Assembly (NCBI RefSeq): GCF_028710345.1 | Contig: NZ_JAQTUH010000004.1 | Coordinates: forward strand, 95,183 to 159,182 | Origin: Sulfuricurvum sp. | Lineage (GTDB): Bacteria > Campylobacterota > Campylobacteria > Campylobacterales > Sulfurimonadaceae | DNA length: 64,000 nucleotides | Direction of reading: 5' to 3' | In this document: positions 8,383 through 17,866 of the stretch, piece by piece | How positions within the stretch are numbered: the stretch's first letter is position 1 | Layout: each line of letters starts with the position of its first letter | Position numbers and translations under genes: made by a program | The notes under the pieces: model-generated | The model's database searches: none | Told to the model about the DNA's origin: nothing | What the model saw: only the letters and a program-made list of their open reading frames with translations

Positions 8383-8826
8383 TTAACTTTCACACATCTT
8401 TGGTTTAAAGTTCAAAATCATGAGCCAAAGAACGGCAAAATCAATCATCATATCGGCTGTATTAAACACCGCAAAGTTAAATCCGCAATGCCAGTAGACG
8501 AAATCTACCACCCCTCCGTGAACAAATCGATCCGCAACATTGGATAAACCAGCCCCTACCATAATCCCTACAGGGATGAGATAACATTTTTGTTTAAGCC
8601 ATAGAGTGTATCCAATAACTCCTGCCAAAAGGGCAAGCTGTATCCATTTAAGGGACTCTGCCAAAAAGGCAAACATCGAAAATGCAACCCCTTTGTTATA
8701 CACTAAAATCAAATCAATACAAGAGGTATAAAGGCGAAACCCATCAAGAAAAATCGATTTTATTGCTTGGTCGATAAGCAAAGCACCGCTCAGTGCTAAA
8801 ACTAAAACGATAATCGATCTAACCAT
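8383..8826 (-). CDS. lspA: Lipoprotein signal peptidase (signal peptidase II)
   Basis: Inner-membrane aspartyl protease that cleaves prolipoproteins before the lipidated Cys. It has four hydrophobic segments and the catalytic motifs [10 protein letters not shown] and FAVFNTADM, whose aspartates form the dyad. ATG 8826 is chosen over the in-frame TTG at 8841 because AAAAGG lies 6-7 nt before it; this gives 147 residues. The start overlaps the glmM stop by 8 nt, so the pair is probably co-translated. It serves lipoproteins such as the one at 2472. Confidence 0.96.
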   Translation of the reverse strand: MVRSIIVLVLALSGALLIDQAIKSIFLDGFRLYTSCIDLILVYNKGVAFSMFAFLAESLKWIQLALLAGVIGYTLWLKQKCYLIPVGIMVGAGLSNVADRFVHGGVVDFVYWHCGFNFAVFNTADMMIDFAVLWLMILNFKPKMCES

Positions 8827-10159
8827 TAAGTGCCTTTTCAAAAAAAGCGACCAATTTTTCCATTGCTTTTTCCATCACTTTGGCATCTTTCCCCTCTAAA
8901 AGGAGTCGAAGTTTGTTTTCTGTTCCCGAATAACGGATGAGATGGCGCATATGTTCTGCATCAATCTTTGCAAGCTCTTCACTTAATCCCTCTATCTGAT
9001 CGAGCGGTTTTTTCACTTTTACTTTTATGTTGACCAATTTTTGGGGATAAAGTTTAAAAGGACGAAGTACTTTGCTCGCTTTTTGTCCCGATACTAGGAG
9101 CAGGGATAACGTCTGCAATGCACTCATCAAGCCATCCCCTGTTTTGGCATAATCGTGTAAGATTATATGACCGCTTTGTTCACCACCGAAGTTAATTCCC
9201 TTCTCACGCATCATTTCTAACACATATTTATCTCCGACATTGGAGCGAAAAAGCTTAAGACCGTTTTCATTCATACAATCCTCTAGCGCTTGATTACTCA
9301 TCACAGTCGAGACGATTCCATCCCCTTTGAGTTTTCCGCTTTGATGTAAGAAAAGTGCCAAAGCACCAAGAATCTGATCCCCATCAACTTCATCCCCTTT
9401 TTCATCGACCACAATCAGACGATCTGCATCTCCATCAAGAGCCAAACCGATATCGGCACGGTACTGCTTCACTGCTTCACGCAAATCTTTGGTATGTAAT
9501 GCGCCGCATCCCTCATTAATATTAAATCCGTTAGGCTTATCGTGCAATACAATTACTTCAGCACCCAATTCATCAAGTACCGTTGGCCCCACTTTATACC
9601 CTGCCCCATTAGCGGTATCCAGTACGATACGCAACCCTTGCAGTGTCAATTCACGGCTAAAAGAGTTTTTGAGCTGAACGATATAGCGACCGATAACGTC
9701 ATCAATCCGTTTTGCCGCACCGATTTTTTTACCGGTTACTTGCCCCTCTTCCAAACGAACTCTATCGTGTGCTATTGCTTCGATTTGCGCTTCGATTTCC
9801 TCGGAAAGCTTATTCCCCTGAGCATCGAAAAACTTAATCCCGTTATCTTCAAACGGATTGTGACTTGCCGAAATCATAATCCCCGCATCACAACGCATGT
9901 TCAATGTCAAAAAAGCGATAGCAGGAGTCGGCATCGGACCAATCTCTATCACATCATATCCTACCGCCGTCAAACCACTGACAATGGCATTTTCAATCAT
10001 ATAACCGCTTTTACGGGTATCTTTACCGAGCAAAATCTTTTTTGTTCGAGCATGTGCACTAAAATAGATACCGGCTGCCATCGCTACGCGCATCGCCAAT
10101 TCTGCCGTTAAAAATGATCCAGCTTCACCTCGTACTCCATCTGTTCCAAAAAGTTTCAT
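8819..10159 (-). CDS. glmM: Phosphoglucosamine mutase
   Basis: Converts glucosamine-6-phosphate to glucosamine-1-phosphate on the path to UDP-GlcNAc for peptidoglycan and lipopolysaccharide. 446 residues, full family length. The catalytic phosphoserine is Ser99 in [11 protein letters not shown]; the metal loop DGDADR lies near residue 240, the sugar-binding GGEQSGH near 325 and the phosphate-binding [10 protein letters not shown] near the C-terminus. The glmM-lspA pairing is typical of Campylobacterota. The gene ends in an 8-nt overlap with lspA. Confidence 0.98.
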   Translation of the reverse strand: MKLFGTDGVRGEAGSFLTAELAMRVAMAAGIYFSAHARTKKILLGKDTRKSGYMIENAIVSGLTAVGYDVIEIGPMPTPAIAFLTLNMRCDAGIMISASHNPFEDNGIKFFDAQGNKLSEEIEAQIEAIAHDRVRLEEGQVTGKKIGAAKRIDDVIGRYIVQLKNSFSRELTLQGLRIVLDTANGAGYKVGPTVLDELGAEVIVLHDKPNGFNINEGCGALHTKDLREAVKQYRADIGLALDGDADRLIVVDEKGDEVDGDQILGALALFLHQSGKLKGDGIVSTVMSNQALEDCMNENGLKLFRSNVGDKYVLEMMREKGINFGGEQSGHIILHDYAKTGDGLMSALQTLSLLLVSGQKASKVLRPFKLYPQKLVNIKVKVKKPLDQIEGLSEELAKIDAEHMRHLIRYSGTENKLRLLLEGKDAKVMEKAMEKLVAFFEKALNG

Positions 10160-10286
10160 AAATTTTTTCTTCCTTTTATTAGTTAATTTTTCTTTTTTAT
10201 TTCTATTTCTATAAATTTTAACTTAAATTTAATTTTCTTTAAGGTAATATTTCACCCTAAATTAAACCTCGACAAGGATAAATGCC

Positions 10287-10550
10287 ATGGCAAACCATAA
10301 GTCAGCATTGAAACGTATCCGTCAAACGGAAAAACGTACTGAGCGTAACAGATTTTACCGTACACGTATTAAAAATATCGTTAAAGCGGTTCGTACTGCT
10401 GTAGAAGCAGGAGACAAAGATGCTGCACGTGCGGCTCTTGTTATTGCTAACGCTAACTTGCACAAATATGTTAGCAAAGGTGTCTTGAAAAAAGAGACTG
10501 CTGCACGTAAAGTAAGCCGTCTTCACCTAGCTGTTAACAAACTAGCCTAG
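10287..10550 (+). CDS. rpsT: Small ribosomal subunit protein bS20
   Basis: An 87-residue basic helical protein that binds 16S rRNA. It has the S20 N-terminus [20 protein letters not shown] and the C-terminal HKNTAARKKSRL-type region, here [25 protein letters not shown] lies 8 nt before the ATG. It is followed by the structured 83-nt repeat and then prfA, matching the rpsT-prfA order of the phylum. Confidence 0.98.
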   Translation: MANHKSALKRIRQTEKRTERNRFYRTRIKNIVKAVRTAVEAGDKDAARAALVIANANLHKYVSKGVLKKETAARKVSRLHLAVNKLA

Positions 10551-10559
10551 TTTCTTACA

Positions 10560-10642
10560 CACTAAAACGAACTCGTCCGTTTTAGTGGCAAGGACTAAAG
10601 TCCTTTGCAATCCCCTAAAGCTACGAAAACTTTGTTTTCGAG
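10560..10642 (+). repeat. 83-nt structured intergenic element, copy A
   Basis: Three consecutive hairpins between rpsT and prfA: CACTAAAACG/CGTTTTAGTG (10-bp stem, 8-nt loop), CAAGGAC/GTCCTTTG (one-base bulge) and CGAAAAC-ttt-GTTTTCG. Copy B at 36261-36343 has the same length and differs at seven positions: three in the first loop, two in the third loop and two that form a compensating pair in the third stem. It could terminate rpsT transcription or be a mobile REP-like element. Confidence 0.8.
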
Positions 10643-10697
10643 ATTTATGGTGTATGTAATACTTCACTGCTTTCAACTCCTCTTTTAGGAATCACTT

Positions 10698-11765
10698 ATG
10701 TTATCCGACAAACTCATCCCTTTTATTAACCGCTATAACGAACTCACCGAACTTCTCAGTTCTCCCGATATTGGAAATGATATTAAGCGCATGACCGACC
10801 TCTCTAAAGAGCAATCCTCACTTTTAGCCATTTATACCAAAGCGACCGAATACAAAAAACTTCTCGATGATATCGAAGAGAATAAATCTCTCGCCTTTGA
10901 TGCGGAGCTCGGAGAGTTGGCAAAAGAGGAGATAAGAGCATTAGAACCTCTCGTTGAACCACTCGAAGAGGAGATCAAAAAACTCCTCATCCCAACCGAT
11001 CCCAATGATAAACGCAATATTTATATCGAGTTGCGTGCCGGTACAGGTGGAGATGAAGCGGCAATTTTTGTCGGAGATTTGTTCAATGCCTACGTCCGTT
11101 ATGCCGACCTCAAAGGGTGGAAGATAGAGCTGATGAGTGCAAGTGCCTCCGATGCGGGGGGATACAAAGAGCTCATCGCCCTCATCAAAGGAGAAGGTGT
11201 CTACACCCGTCTCAAACACGAAGCGGGGGTTCATCGCGTTCAACGTGTCCCTGCTACCGAGTCCCAAGGACGGGTTCATACCTCAGCAATTACGGTCGCT
11301 ATCATGCCTGAAGTAGACGATGTCGAGGTCGTTATCAATGAAAATGACCTCAAAATCGACGTTATGCGCTCATCGGGTTCTGGGGGGCAAAGTGTTAACA
11401 CCACCGATTCGGCGGTACGGATTACCCATATCCCAACCGGAATCGTCGTCACCAACCAAGATGAAAAATCGCAACACAAAAACAAAGACAAAGCGATGAA
11501 AATCCTCAAAGCCCGTATCTACGATATGCAGATGATTGAAGTCAAAGAAAAAGAGATGAGTGAGCGCAAAGAGCAAGTAGGATCAGGGGATCGATCGGCT
11601 CGTATCCGCACCTACAACTACCCTCAAAATCGGATGTCGGATCACCGCATTACGTTGACACTGTACCGTTTAGAGGAGATTATGCAGGGGGGATTGATGG
11701 ATGATATTATCGAGCCTCTTATTGCTGATGAGCAAGCACGGTTGATGGAGAGAAACGGGTTATAA
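10698..11765 (+). CDS. prfA: Peptide chain release factor 1
   Basis: Reads UAA and UAG stop codons and releases the peptide. 355 residues, full length. The stop-codon tripeptide PAT sits in [16 protein letters not shown] near residue 184, which separates it from RF2 (SPF). The catalytic GGQ is in [12 protein letters not shown] near residue 230. Starts at ATG 10698 behind AGGA and ends convergent with dapF, overlapping it by 6 nt. Confidence 0.98.
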   Translation: MLSDKLIPFINRYNELTELLSSPDIGNDIKRMTDLSKEQSSLLAIYTKATEYKKLLDDIEENKSLAFDAELGELAKEEIRALEPLVEPLEEEIKKLLIPTDPNDKRNIYIELRAGTGGDEAAIFVGDLFNAYVRYADLKGWKIELMSASASDAGGYKELIALIKGEGVYTRLKHEAGVHRVQRVPATESQGRVHTSAITVAIMPEVDDVEVVINENDLKIDVMRSSGSGGQSVNTTDSAVRITHIPTGIVVTNQDEKSQHKNKDKAMKILKARIYDMQMIEVKEKEMSERKEQVGSGDRSARIRTYNYPQNRMSDHRITLTLYRLEEIMQGGLMDDIIEPLIADEQARLMERNGL

Positions 11766-12512
11766 AAATCTCCAAGTGGTCTCAAAAACCCCTTGCACTT
11801 CCCCTTTAAAGGTAATCACACCCTCGTCTAATCCGAGATACAGCGTCTCTCCACTTTTCGGATAGACACGTGCACGATCCGCAACCAAACTTTCAATAGA
11901 TGCACGGTAAAAACAGGCCGCCATCCCTGTTCCGCAGGCTAACGTCTCATCTTCTACACCACGTTCATAGGTTCGCACATGGATTGCTCCATTGCTTTGA
12001 ACCGATGCGATGTTTACATTTGCGTTGTACTTGTGACGTAATTCCCGCGCCATATCAATATCAAAACGCTCCATATCAGCATCAAACGTTACCAAATGCG
12101 GAACTCCCGTGTCAATAAGCCACCATCGCATATCATACTCAACAATTTCATCATTGACAACATAGGGAGGGGTCAAATCGCTTTGCACCATATCCCCCTC
12201 TACACTCGCTTTAATCACACCTGCACCGGTTAGAAACTCCATCTCAGAGTGAGCTAAACCAAAACGGTGAGCATAGTGAGCACATGCACGAGAGCCATTT
12301 CCGCACATCGATGCAGTTGATCCGTCAGCATTGTAAAACTCCCATTCAAAATCATACGTTTCATGGGGCAATAGTACAATCAAGCCATCGGCACCGATAC
12401 CTCGCTGGCGGTCACATAGCACTTTTGCCAGTTCGGAGCGCTCAGCACCGTGCAGGGTGTGAAAGATGACAAAATCATTACCGCTTGCGCAATATTTAGC
12501 AATTTGGAGCAT
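11760..12512 (-). CDS. dapF: Diaminopimelate epimerase
   Basis: Converts LL- to meso-diaminopimelate for lysine and peptidoglycan. The two catalytic cysteines are Cys70 in [11 protein letters not shown] and Cys193 in LACGTGMAA. The protein is 250 residues, somewhat shorter than the ~275 of E. coli but usual for this phylum. GASGND-type N-terminus (here [11 protein letters not shown]). It is followed by coaE 29 nt upstream on the same strand. Confidence 0.97.
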   Translation of the reverse strand: MLQIAKYCASGNDFVIFHTLHGAERSELAKVLCDRQRGIGADGLIVLLPHETYDFEWEFYNADGSTASMCGNGSRACAHYAHRFGLAHSEMEFLTGAGVIKASVEGDMVQSDLTPPYVVNDEIVEYDMRWWLIDTGVPHLVTFDADMERFDIDMARELRHKYNANVNIASVQSNGAIHVRTYERGVEDETLACGTGMAACFYRASIESLVADRARVYPKSGETLYLGLDEGVITFKGEVQGVFETTWRFL

Positions 12513-12541
12513 GGTAATCCTTTGGGATTAAATTATCGTAA

Positions 12542-13147
12542 TTATACCTTAGGTGCGGGGTAGAGTCTTTTAATTTCTTCCACAAACCGTTCACACTCAT
12601 TCTGCAAATGTTTAAGATTGGAAGAGTTATCAATAACCCATGTTGCGCGGGCTTTTTTCTCTTCAATATCCATTTGGCTCTCGAGTCGGCGCAAAGACTC
12701 CTCCTCGGAAAAACCGTTACGCTTTATAAAGCGTTCTAATTGTAACGATTTAGGAGTATAGACCACTACACATTTCTCTATCGGATAGGAAGCAGTCTCA
12801 AAAAATAGGGGAATATCAATGAGATAGGGGTATTGAAAAGTATCCTGTTTTTCACTCTCAGCTTCGATCGCAGCACGAATTTTTGGGTGCAAAAATCCTT
12901 CAAGCTCTTTTTTGGCTTCAGGATGAGAAAAAATCATTTTCCCAAGTTCAGGACGATTTACCGTTGAACCTTTGATAAATTCTTCTCCAAAGTGTTCTCG
13001 AATCCATCCGCTATTTTCATCTAAAATACGGTGAGAAATCATATCGGCATCGATAATGCGTAAACCATTAAGCCCCAAAAGTGTCCCTACCGTACTTTTG
13101 CCCGTAGCAATCCCCCCGCTCAATGCTATTGCATATTTATACGCCAT
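12542..13147 (-). CDS. coaE: Dephospho-CoA kinase
   Basis: Last step of coenzyme A synthesis. 201 residues with a P-loop GGIATGKST at 10-18, the DAD segment (IIDADMISH) at about 33 and the lid region RQLERFIKR-like (LQLERFIKRNGFSEEE). The ATG directly abuts the stop codon of the SpeE-like gene, so the two are translated together; the coaE-speE order is also found in Helicobacter pylori. Confidence 0.96.
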   Translation of the reverse strand: MAYKYAIALSGGIATGKSTVGTLLGLNGLRIIDADMISHRILDENSGWIREHFGEEFIKGSTVNRPELGKMIFSHPEAKKELEGFLHPKIRAAIEAESEKQDTFQYPYLIDIPLFFETASYPIEKCVVVYTPKSLQLERFIKRNGFSEEESLRRLESQMDIEEKKARATWVIDNSSNLKHLQNECERFVEEIKRLYPAPKV

Positions 13148-13702
13148 TTAGTTACGGATAATGCCCAAATAATTTTTACGAACATATTGCGGCATCGCAA
13201 ATACTCCAACATGAACATCACAATTGTAAAACTGCTGCCCTTCGAGCAAATCACTGCGTTGTAAAATAATATCGGCGGTCGGATGGTACTCGCGTGAACA
13301 AAGAAGCAACGTTGTTCCATCTCCAGCGTAATATGGCATTATAATTTTAAAATAATTTCCTAGAATATGCATCAATACCGTATTTCCGATTACATCATCA
13401 AGTGATGGATGCTGTAGCACAAGAACCCCATCTCCTTTTAATATACGACCAATATGTGCAATAACGGCTGCATCATGAGTAAGGGTATCCATTAAAACAA
13501 CATCGGCACTTTTATCCTCAACACTACGGAGGGAATCGAGTAGATTATTAACACTGATAGTGCTAACCGATGTGTTACGATATCTCTCAAGTTCTCCCAT
13601 CAAAAGAGCACTATTATCACTCGCGAGCAAAACCGCATTTGGTTGTTTGTGGGTACATAAGGCCACATGGACCATCATTTCAGGATAAATAAACGTTTTC
13701 AT
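13148..13702 (-). CDS. SpeE-like protein lacking the N-terminal beta domain
   Basis: 184 residues that match the C-terminal two thirds of Campylobacterota spermidine synthase: an N-terminal PEMMVHVALCTHKQP block, a Rossmann-like core with SADVVLMD, and the end FYNCDVHVGVFAMPQYVRKN, which resembles the H. pylori SpeE C-terminus. The usual ~75-residue beta-strand domain is absent, and an in-frame stop lies just upstream of the ATG, so this is not a missed start. The Rossmann glycine motif is also weak. It may be a degenerate or repurposed SpeE. It abuts coaE. Confidence 0.7.
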   Translation of the reverse strand: MKTFIYPEMMVHVALCTHKQPNAVLLASDNSALLMGELERYRNTSVSTISVNNLLDSLRSVEDKSADVVLMDTLTHDAAVIAHIGRILKGDGVLVLQHPSLDDVIGNTVLMHILGNYFKIIMPYYAGDGTTLLLCSREYHPTADIILQRSDLLEGQQFYNCDVHVGVFAMPQYVRKNYLGIIRN

Positions 13703-13819
13703 GCTCTTAAAACTCTTTTACTGGTTAATTTGAAAGCGATTGTAACATGCGCAGATTAAACCTCATTGAAACGCATAATCAAGTTATACTCGCTTAAGAA
13801 TAGTGCAACTACTTTTTAC

Positions 13820-13825
13820 TATAAT
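13820..13825 (+). promoter_or_regulatory. -10 box for the small membrane protein
   Basis: TATAAT, preceded by a T-rich stretch as is usual in this phylum. It predicts a start site near 13832 and a leader of about 27 nt with AGGA before ATG 13859. Confidence 0.45.
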
Positions 13826-13858
13826 GGCATCAAATTATTACTATAAGCAGGAAATCCC

Positions 13859-14059
13859 ATGTGTGCTGAAAGAATTCAACGTTTTTTGATGGCAATTGTA
13901 CTGACAATAGCTATGTTACTCTTTGCAAACGGACAAATGTTTTATGCAATGATTATCCAAACTTTTGTAATACTCATGGTCATAGTATGGGCACTAACCG
14001 ATTTTTGCCCATCCATTTGGATTTTTACCAAACTTTTTGGAAAATGCCCTAGTAAATAA
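13859..14059 (+). CDS. Small inner-membrane protein, DUF2892-like
   Basis: 66 residues with two hydrophobic segments (about 10-28 and 30-48), ending in CPSIWIFTKLFGKCPSK. This resembles the DUF2892/YgaP-tail group of small membrane proteins, which are often found with rhodanese or sulfur-handling domains. Two cysteines lie in the C-terminal tail and one near the N-terminus. Clear promoter and ribosome site. Function unknown. Confidence 0.75.
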   Translation: MCAERIQRFLMAIVLTIAMLLFANGQMFYAMIIQTFVILMVIVWALTDFCPSIWIFTKLFGKCPSK

Positions 14060-14082
14060 ACTTCTCCTAACGGCTCTTGCGT

Positions 14083-14088
14083 TATAAT
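14083..14088 (+). promoter_or_regulatory. -10 box for purM
   Basis: TATAAT about 29 nt before the purM ATG, preceded by CTTGCGT. No purine-operator-like palindrome was seen next to it. Confidence 0.45.
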
Positions 14089-14116
14089 TGCACTATTAAA
14101 TTTTAGTGGAGTTTCC

Positions 14117-15112
14117 ATGAGCCAAATCAGCTACAAAGATGCCGGAGTCGATATCGATGCAGGTAACAGTTTTGTCGAAAATATCAAACCCCTTGTCAAA
14201 TCGACGACCATTCCGGGAGTTTTAGGTGGAATCGGATCATTTGCCGGTGCGTTTGAACTTCCTACTGGATACCGTGAACCCGTTATGCTTGCAGCAACTG
14301 ATGGAGTCGGAACCAAGCTCAAACTCGCTATCGATTCGGGTATCCACAACACTGTCGGTATCGATTTGGTTGCTATGTGCGTAAACGATTTGATTTGTAA
14401 CTTCGGAACCCCCTCTTTCTTCCTCGACTATTATGCTACAGGCAAACTCGATGTAACTGCTGCTACCGCTGTTGTAAGCGGTATCGCAGAAGGATGCCGT
14501 CAAGCCGAATGTGCCCTAATCGGTGGAGAAACGGCGGAGATGCCGGGGATGTACCACTCAGATGATTATGATTTAGCAGGATTCGCCGTCGGTATCGGTG
14601 AAAAAAGTGAACTTGATCGCTCTAATAAAGTAGCGGCGGGTGATATCCTCATCGCATTGCCAAGCTCAGGGCTTCACTCCAACGGATTCTCTTTGGCACG
14701 TAAAGTATTGTTTGAAAAAATGGGGATGAAGTTCGACGATCAGTTCGAAGGGAAACCACTCATTGAGACCCTTTTGACCCCTACACGTATCTATGTCAAA
14801 ACATTCAAAGCACTCAAAGATAAAATCCAAGCACTCGCTCACATCACGGGAGGTGGAATCGTTGAAAACTTCCCGCGTGTTCTTCCTGAAGGTCTACGCG
14901 CCGTTATCACCGAAAGCTCTATCCGCGTATTGCCGATTTTCGAGCTTATCGGTCAACATGTTGAACGTCATGAGATGTTTCGTGCATTTAACATGGGTGT
15001 CGGAATGATTCTCGTAGTCAAAGAATACGATGTTGCCGATGTTCTCGCCGCAACTGATGGCTATATTATCGGTCATCTCGAAGAGGGAAAACGCGAAGCG
15101 ATCCTTGTTTAA
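14117..15112 (+). CDS. purM: Phosphoribosylformylglycinamidine cyclo-ligase (AIR synthetase)
   Basis: ATP-dependent ring closure that makes aminoimidazole ribotide in purine synthesis. 331 residues, normal length. Family marks are [13 protein letters not shown], the ATP-binding [23 protein letters not shown], and [11 protein letters not shown] followed by [22 protein letters not shown] ribosome region before ATG 14117. It is monocistronic by appearance: the next gene is 78 nt away with its own ribosome site. Confidence 0.98.
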   Translation: MSQISYKDAGVDIDAGNSFVENIKPLVKSTTIPGVLGGIGSFAGAFELPTGYREPVMLAATDGVGTKLKLAIDSGIHNTVGIDLVAMCVNDLICNFGTPSFFLDYYATGKLDVTAATAVVSGIAEGCRQAECALIGGETAEMPGMYHSDDYDLAGFAVGIGEKSELDRSNKVAAGDILIALPSSGLHSNGFSLARKVLFEKMGMKFDDQFEGKPLIETLLTPTRIYVKTFKALKDKIQALAHITGGGIVENFPRVLPEGLRAVITESSIRVLPIFELIGQHVERHEMFRAFNMGVGMILVVKEYDVADVLAATDGYIIGHLEEGKREAILV

Positions 15113-15190
15113 CCCTTTGTTTTTATTGTGTTAACACAATAACTCATTTTTTATACTATCATTTCATTGTAATTCGCACAAGGAGACTCA

Positions 15191-15625
15191 ATGAATTTGA
15201 AAGTACTCTCTATCGCGGTCGTTGTAACGGCTGTCGCTATACAATTTATCCCTTATGGAAAAGAGCATACAAACCCACCTGTCGTAAGTTCACCTCTATG
15301 GGATTCTCCCCGCACTCAAGAGCTTTTTAACCGCGCTTGTGCCGATTGTCACTCCAATCAAACTAAATACCCATGGTACAGCAATATCGCCCCTATTTCA
15401 TGGCTTGTAATGCATGATATCGAAGAGGGGCGTGAGAAATTGAACGTCTCTATGCTCGGTGTCCAAAAGAAAAATAAAGTCAAAGATGCAGCAGATGAAG
15501 TAAAAGAGGGAGAAATGCCGATACCTCCGTATTTCATTGCCCATCCTGAAGCACGCCTCAGTGATACAGAGAAACAAGAGCTAATCAGCGGTTTGGAAAA
15601 AACATTCGGAAAAGAAGAGAAATAA
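15191..15625 (+). CDS. Exported haem-binding (c-type) protein, Haem_bd family
   Basis: 144 residues. An uncleaved or cleavable N-terminal hydrophobic segment (4-22) is followed by a single CxxCH site (CADCHSNQTKYPWYSNIAPI) and then HDIEEGREKLN. This pattern belongs to the Haem_bd family of periplasmic mono-haem proteins. It probably carries or senses electrons or haem at the membrane. It is convergent with ccoG, which serves a c-type oxidase, but they do not share a transcript. Confidence 0.85.
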   Translation: MNLKVLSIAVVVTAVAIQFIPYGKEHTNPPVVSSPLWDSPRTQELFNRACADCHSNQTKYPWYSNIAPISWLVMHDIEEGREKLNVSMLGVQKKNKVKDAADEVKEGEMPIPPYFIAHPEARLSDTEKQELISGLEKTFGKEEK

Positions 15626-15628
15626 GGG

Positions 15629-15669
15629 GGGCGTGAGCCCTTAATGTTGCCCATCGGAAGTTCCGATGG
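15629..15669. terminator. Double hairpin between convergent genes
   Basis: GGGC-gtga-GCCC (15629-15640), then CCATCGGAA-g-TTCCGATGG (15651-15669), in the 47-nt gap between the haem protein and ccoG. The second stem is symmetric and could end transcripts from both sides. Confidence 0.6.
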
Positions 15670-15672
15670 CAT

Positions 15673-17148
15673 TTATTTGAGTAAATCCGCTCGAGGGAAA
15701 GTAAATGTTGATTGTCGAATAACCGCAACTTTATCTTTTGCATCGGTTGCGTACGCTTTAATCGTAATCGGAATAACGGTATCTTTACGATCATCAGTGA
15801 CTAAAGTCTCATCCGTATACAAAACAACCACTTTTTTCTTCACAACACCTGGTTTCACTTGGAATGGTTCAGTCGGATTACCAATTTTGATTTTACCTTC
15901 CATCCCTTGTGGAGCAACTATATCAAAATAATAATCATGGTCTTCATTTAATGTATTTTGCAACAAGAACGTATACGCATTATCAACACGTACTTTCCCC
16001 TCATCCAATTGATGAATCGAATAGAGACGATTTTCTTTATTGATGTTGAGGAGCATATACTCTTTTTTACTTCCCATCATTACCAAAATAACCGAGACTA
16101 TTACCAAGATTACCATATAACCGATAATTTTCGGACGGAGATAATGGGTTTTCCCTTTCATATAGAGAGTCTCTTTTTCACTCGACCACTCAACCAATGA
16201 AGGTTTACCAAGTTTACCCATAACCTCTGTACATGCATCAACACACTCTAAACAGTTGATACACTCGAGTTGCAACCCTTTGCGAATATCGATATGGGTA
16301 GGACAAACCGTTACACAGCTCTCACATGTCGTACACTCTGCATTGGTATTGACAGCAAGAAGATCTTTTTGTTTGGTAAACATTTTCTCTTTTTGGTCAT
16401 TATAAATCTCACCGCCACGGTTTGGATTATAGACTGCCATAACCGTATCATCATCATAAAGAACCGATTGAATACGAGAATAAGGACAAACATAAACACA
16501 AAAATTCTCTTGCAAGAAAATAACATCATAAACTAAAAATAGGACTATTCCTACAATCGCACCCACAAGAACGGTATGTTCCATCGGGTTTTGGATGTAC
16601 GCCAAGAAATCCTCAGGAGGGACAAAATACCACATCAAATCGGCAGCAGCGATAAACGCCAATCCCGTCCAAATCAAAATCGCCACAAGACGTTTAATTT
16701 TATTCTCTACTTTTGAGTAATCAGGTTCTTGTTGCTTGTTTTTAATCCGCTTGCGAAGACCTAAAATCGTTGTTTCAATCAAATCACGGTAGACAACACG
16801 AAAGATAGTCTGTGGACACATCCATCCACAGAAAACACGTCCGCCCAATACCGTAATACCGAAAATTCCGATGAAAAGAATCATCAGCAAGAACGGCATC
16901 AAATAGAGCTCTTGCATATCAAATTGAATGAACATCAAATGCAATTTCAATTTATCAAAACTTAGCAAGAAAAGATGGTTTCCATCAATGGTGATCCATG
17001 GAATCACTAATGCTATAACTGTTACGATCCCATAAAACCAGTAGCGCTTAAGACGCCACGACACCCATCCTGCCAAATACTCTTTCCCTTTTGGGGATAC
17101 AGTTTCTTCACTCATTATACGACCTCCATCATATTTTTGATTAATCAA
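15673..17148 (-). CDS. ccoG: Cytochrome oxidase accessory protein CcoG (RdxA/FixG)
   Basis: Membrane iron-sulfur protein needed for copper handling in cbb3 oxidase assembly. 491 residues with about five transmembrane segments, the FCGWMCPQT motif in a membrane loop, and a cytoplasmic double [4Fe-4S] ferredoxin region (CTTCESCVTVCP and CINCLECVDAC). The last ~120 residues form the periplasmic Ig-like domain common to the family. Its start overlaps the stop of the resolvase-like gene by 8 nt, so that protein is probably made together with it. The ccoNOPQ operon is outside the window. Confidence 0.95.
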   Translation of the reverse strand: MINQKYDGGRIMSEETVSPKGKEYLAGWVSWRLKRYWFYGIVTVIALVIPWITIDGNHLFLLSFDKLKLHLMFIQFDMQELYLMPFLLMILFIGIFGITVLGGRVFCGWMCPQTIFRVVYRDLIETTILGLRKRIKNKQQEPDYSKVENKIKRLVAILIWTGLAFIAAADLMWYFVPPEDFLAYIQNPMEHTVLVGAIVGIVLFLVYDVIFLQENFCVYVCPYSRIQSVLYDDDTVMAVYNPNRGGEIYNDQKEKMFTKQKDLLAVNTNAECTTCESCVTVCPTHIDIRKGLQLECINCLECVDACTEVMGKLGKPSLVEWSSEKETLYMKGKTHYLRPKIIGYMVILVIVSVILVMMGSKKEYMLLNINKENRLYSIHQLDEGKVRVDNAYTFLLQNTLNEDHDYYFDIVAPQGMEGKIKIGNPTEPFQVKPGVVKKKVVVLYTDETLVTDDRKDTVIPITIKAYATDAKDKVAVIRQSTFTFPRADLLK

Positions 17149-17779
17149 TTGGACAACGAATCGTCCCTATCACCATAGCTTCAGCATCTTCATTCTCACC
17201 CAATCCGATGACACCGTTAACGACCTCTTTTAGTTCACGCGATTCAATATAATCTTTAAGGGAACTCCGACTAACCCCCATCACGCGGGCAATTTCACTC
17301 ACACTTTTCCGTTTTTTCAACAAATCAATAATCTGTTCCAAATGAACATCAAATTTTGAAGAAGATTTAGATCCACGTGGTCGTCCAATCCCTTTTTTTG
17401 CATCATCCTGAAGAATCTGTCGTAATTGATCGATAAGTCCTAAGACTACCATTGTATCACTATTACGGTCGATTATGACTCCTTGTTTTACAAAATGGAT
17501 CGTATTATTATTTTTCAAAAGACAGCTAAACATTTGAACAACGTCTTCGATACAGTTACTGAGCGTCCAAGTATCGTAAACCAATAACGTATCGCCATTT
17601 AAAGAACGAAAAAATCGTACTACTTCATGCCGATCTACTAACCGTTTATTTTGGGACGTCTGATCAACAAGCTCTTCATTGATCATAATCTCTTTTTGGT
17701 CAGCATAACCGTTAATTAATTTAAGCTGTTCATAGACACCGTCAAAATCTTTATCCGGACGGATGTAACTTACAACCAT
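17141..17779 (-). CDS. Serine-recombinase-like DNA-binding protein, catalytically degenerate
   Basis: 212 residues. The N-terminal half has the resolvase/invertase fold (SYIRPDKDF; GDTLLVYDTWTLSNCIED; QLRQILQDDAKKGIGRPRG) and the C-terminal part a Hin-like helix-turn-helix (SVSEIARVMGVSRSSLKDYI, 159-178). The catalytic serine of the YxRxS motif is Asp9, and both arginines of the DRLGR motif are gone (DTWTLSN, 69-75). It should bind DNA but not recombine it, so it is more likely a regulator. It overlaps ccoG by 8 nt and has an inverted repeat over its own ribosome site, pointing to autoregulation and control of ccoG. Confidence 0.8.
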   Translation of the reverse strand: MVVSYIRPDKDFDGVYEQLKLINGYADQKEIMINEELVDQTSQNKRLVDRHEVVRFFRSLNGDTLLVYDTWTLSNCIEDVVQMFSCLLKNNNTIHFVKQGVIIDRNSDTMVVLGLIDQLRQILQDDAKKGIGRPRGSKSSSKFDVHLEQIIDLLKKRKSVSEIARVMGVSRSSLKDYIESRELKEVVNGVIGLGENEDAEAMVIGTIRCPID

Positions 17780-17781
17780 AG

Positions 17782-17841
17782 CGATTAAATTCCTTTATCT
17801 ATTGAATTTAATCGTCATAATACCCCATATAGACGATTAAA
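17782..17841. promoter_or_regulatory. Candidate operator of the resolvase-like regulator
   Basis: CGATTAAATTC at 17782-17792 and GAATTTAATCG at 17804-17814 form a perfect 11-bp inverted repeat with an 11-nt spacer, so the arms are 22 bp apart centre to centre, two helical turns. A third box, CGATTAAAG, lies at 17833-17841. The first arm covers the ribosome site just before the regulator's ATG. The layout resembles resolvase-type sites and would allow self-repression. Confidence 0.7.
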
Positions 17842-17866
17842 GTCAATATAAAAACTATTTAAAGCG

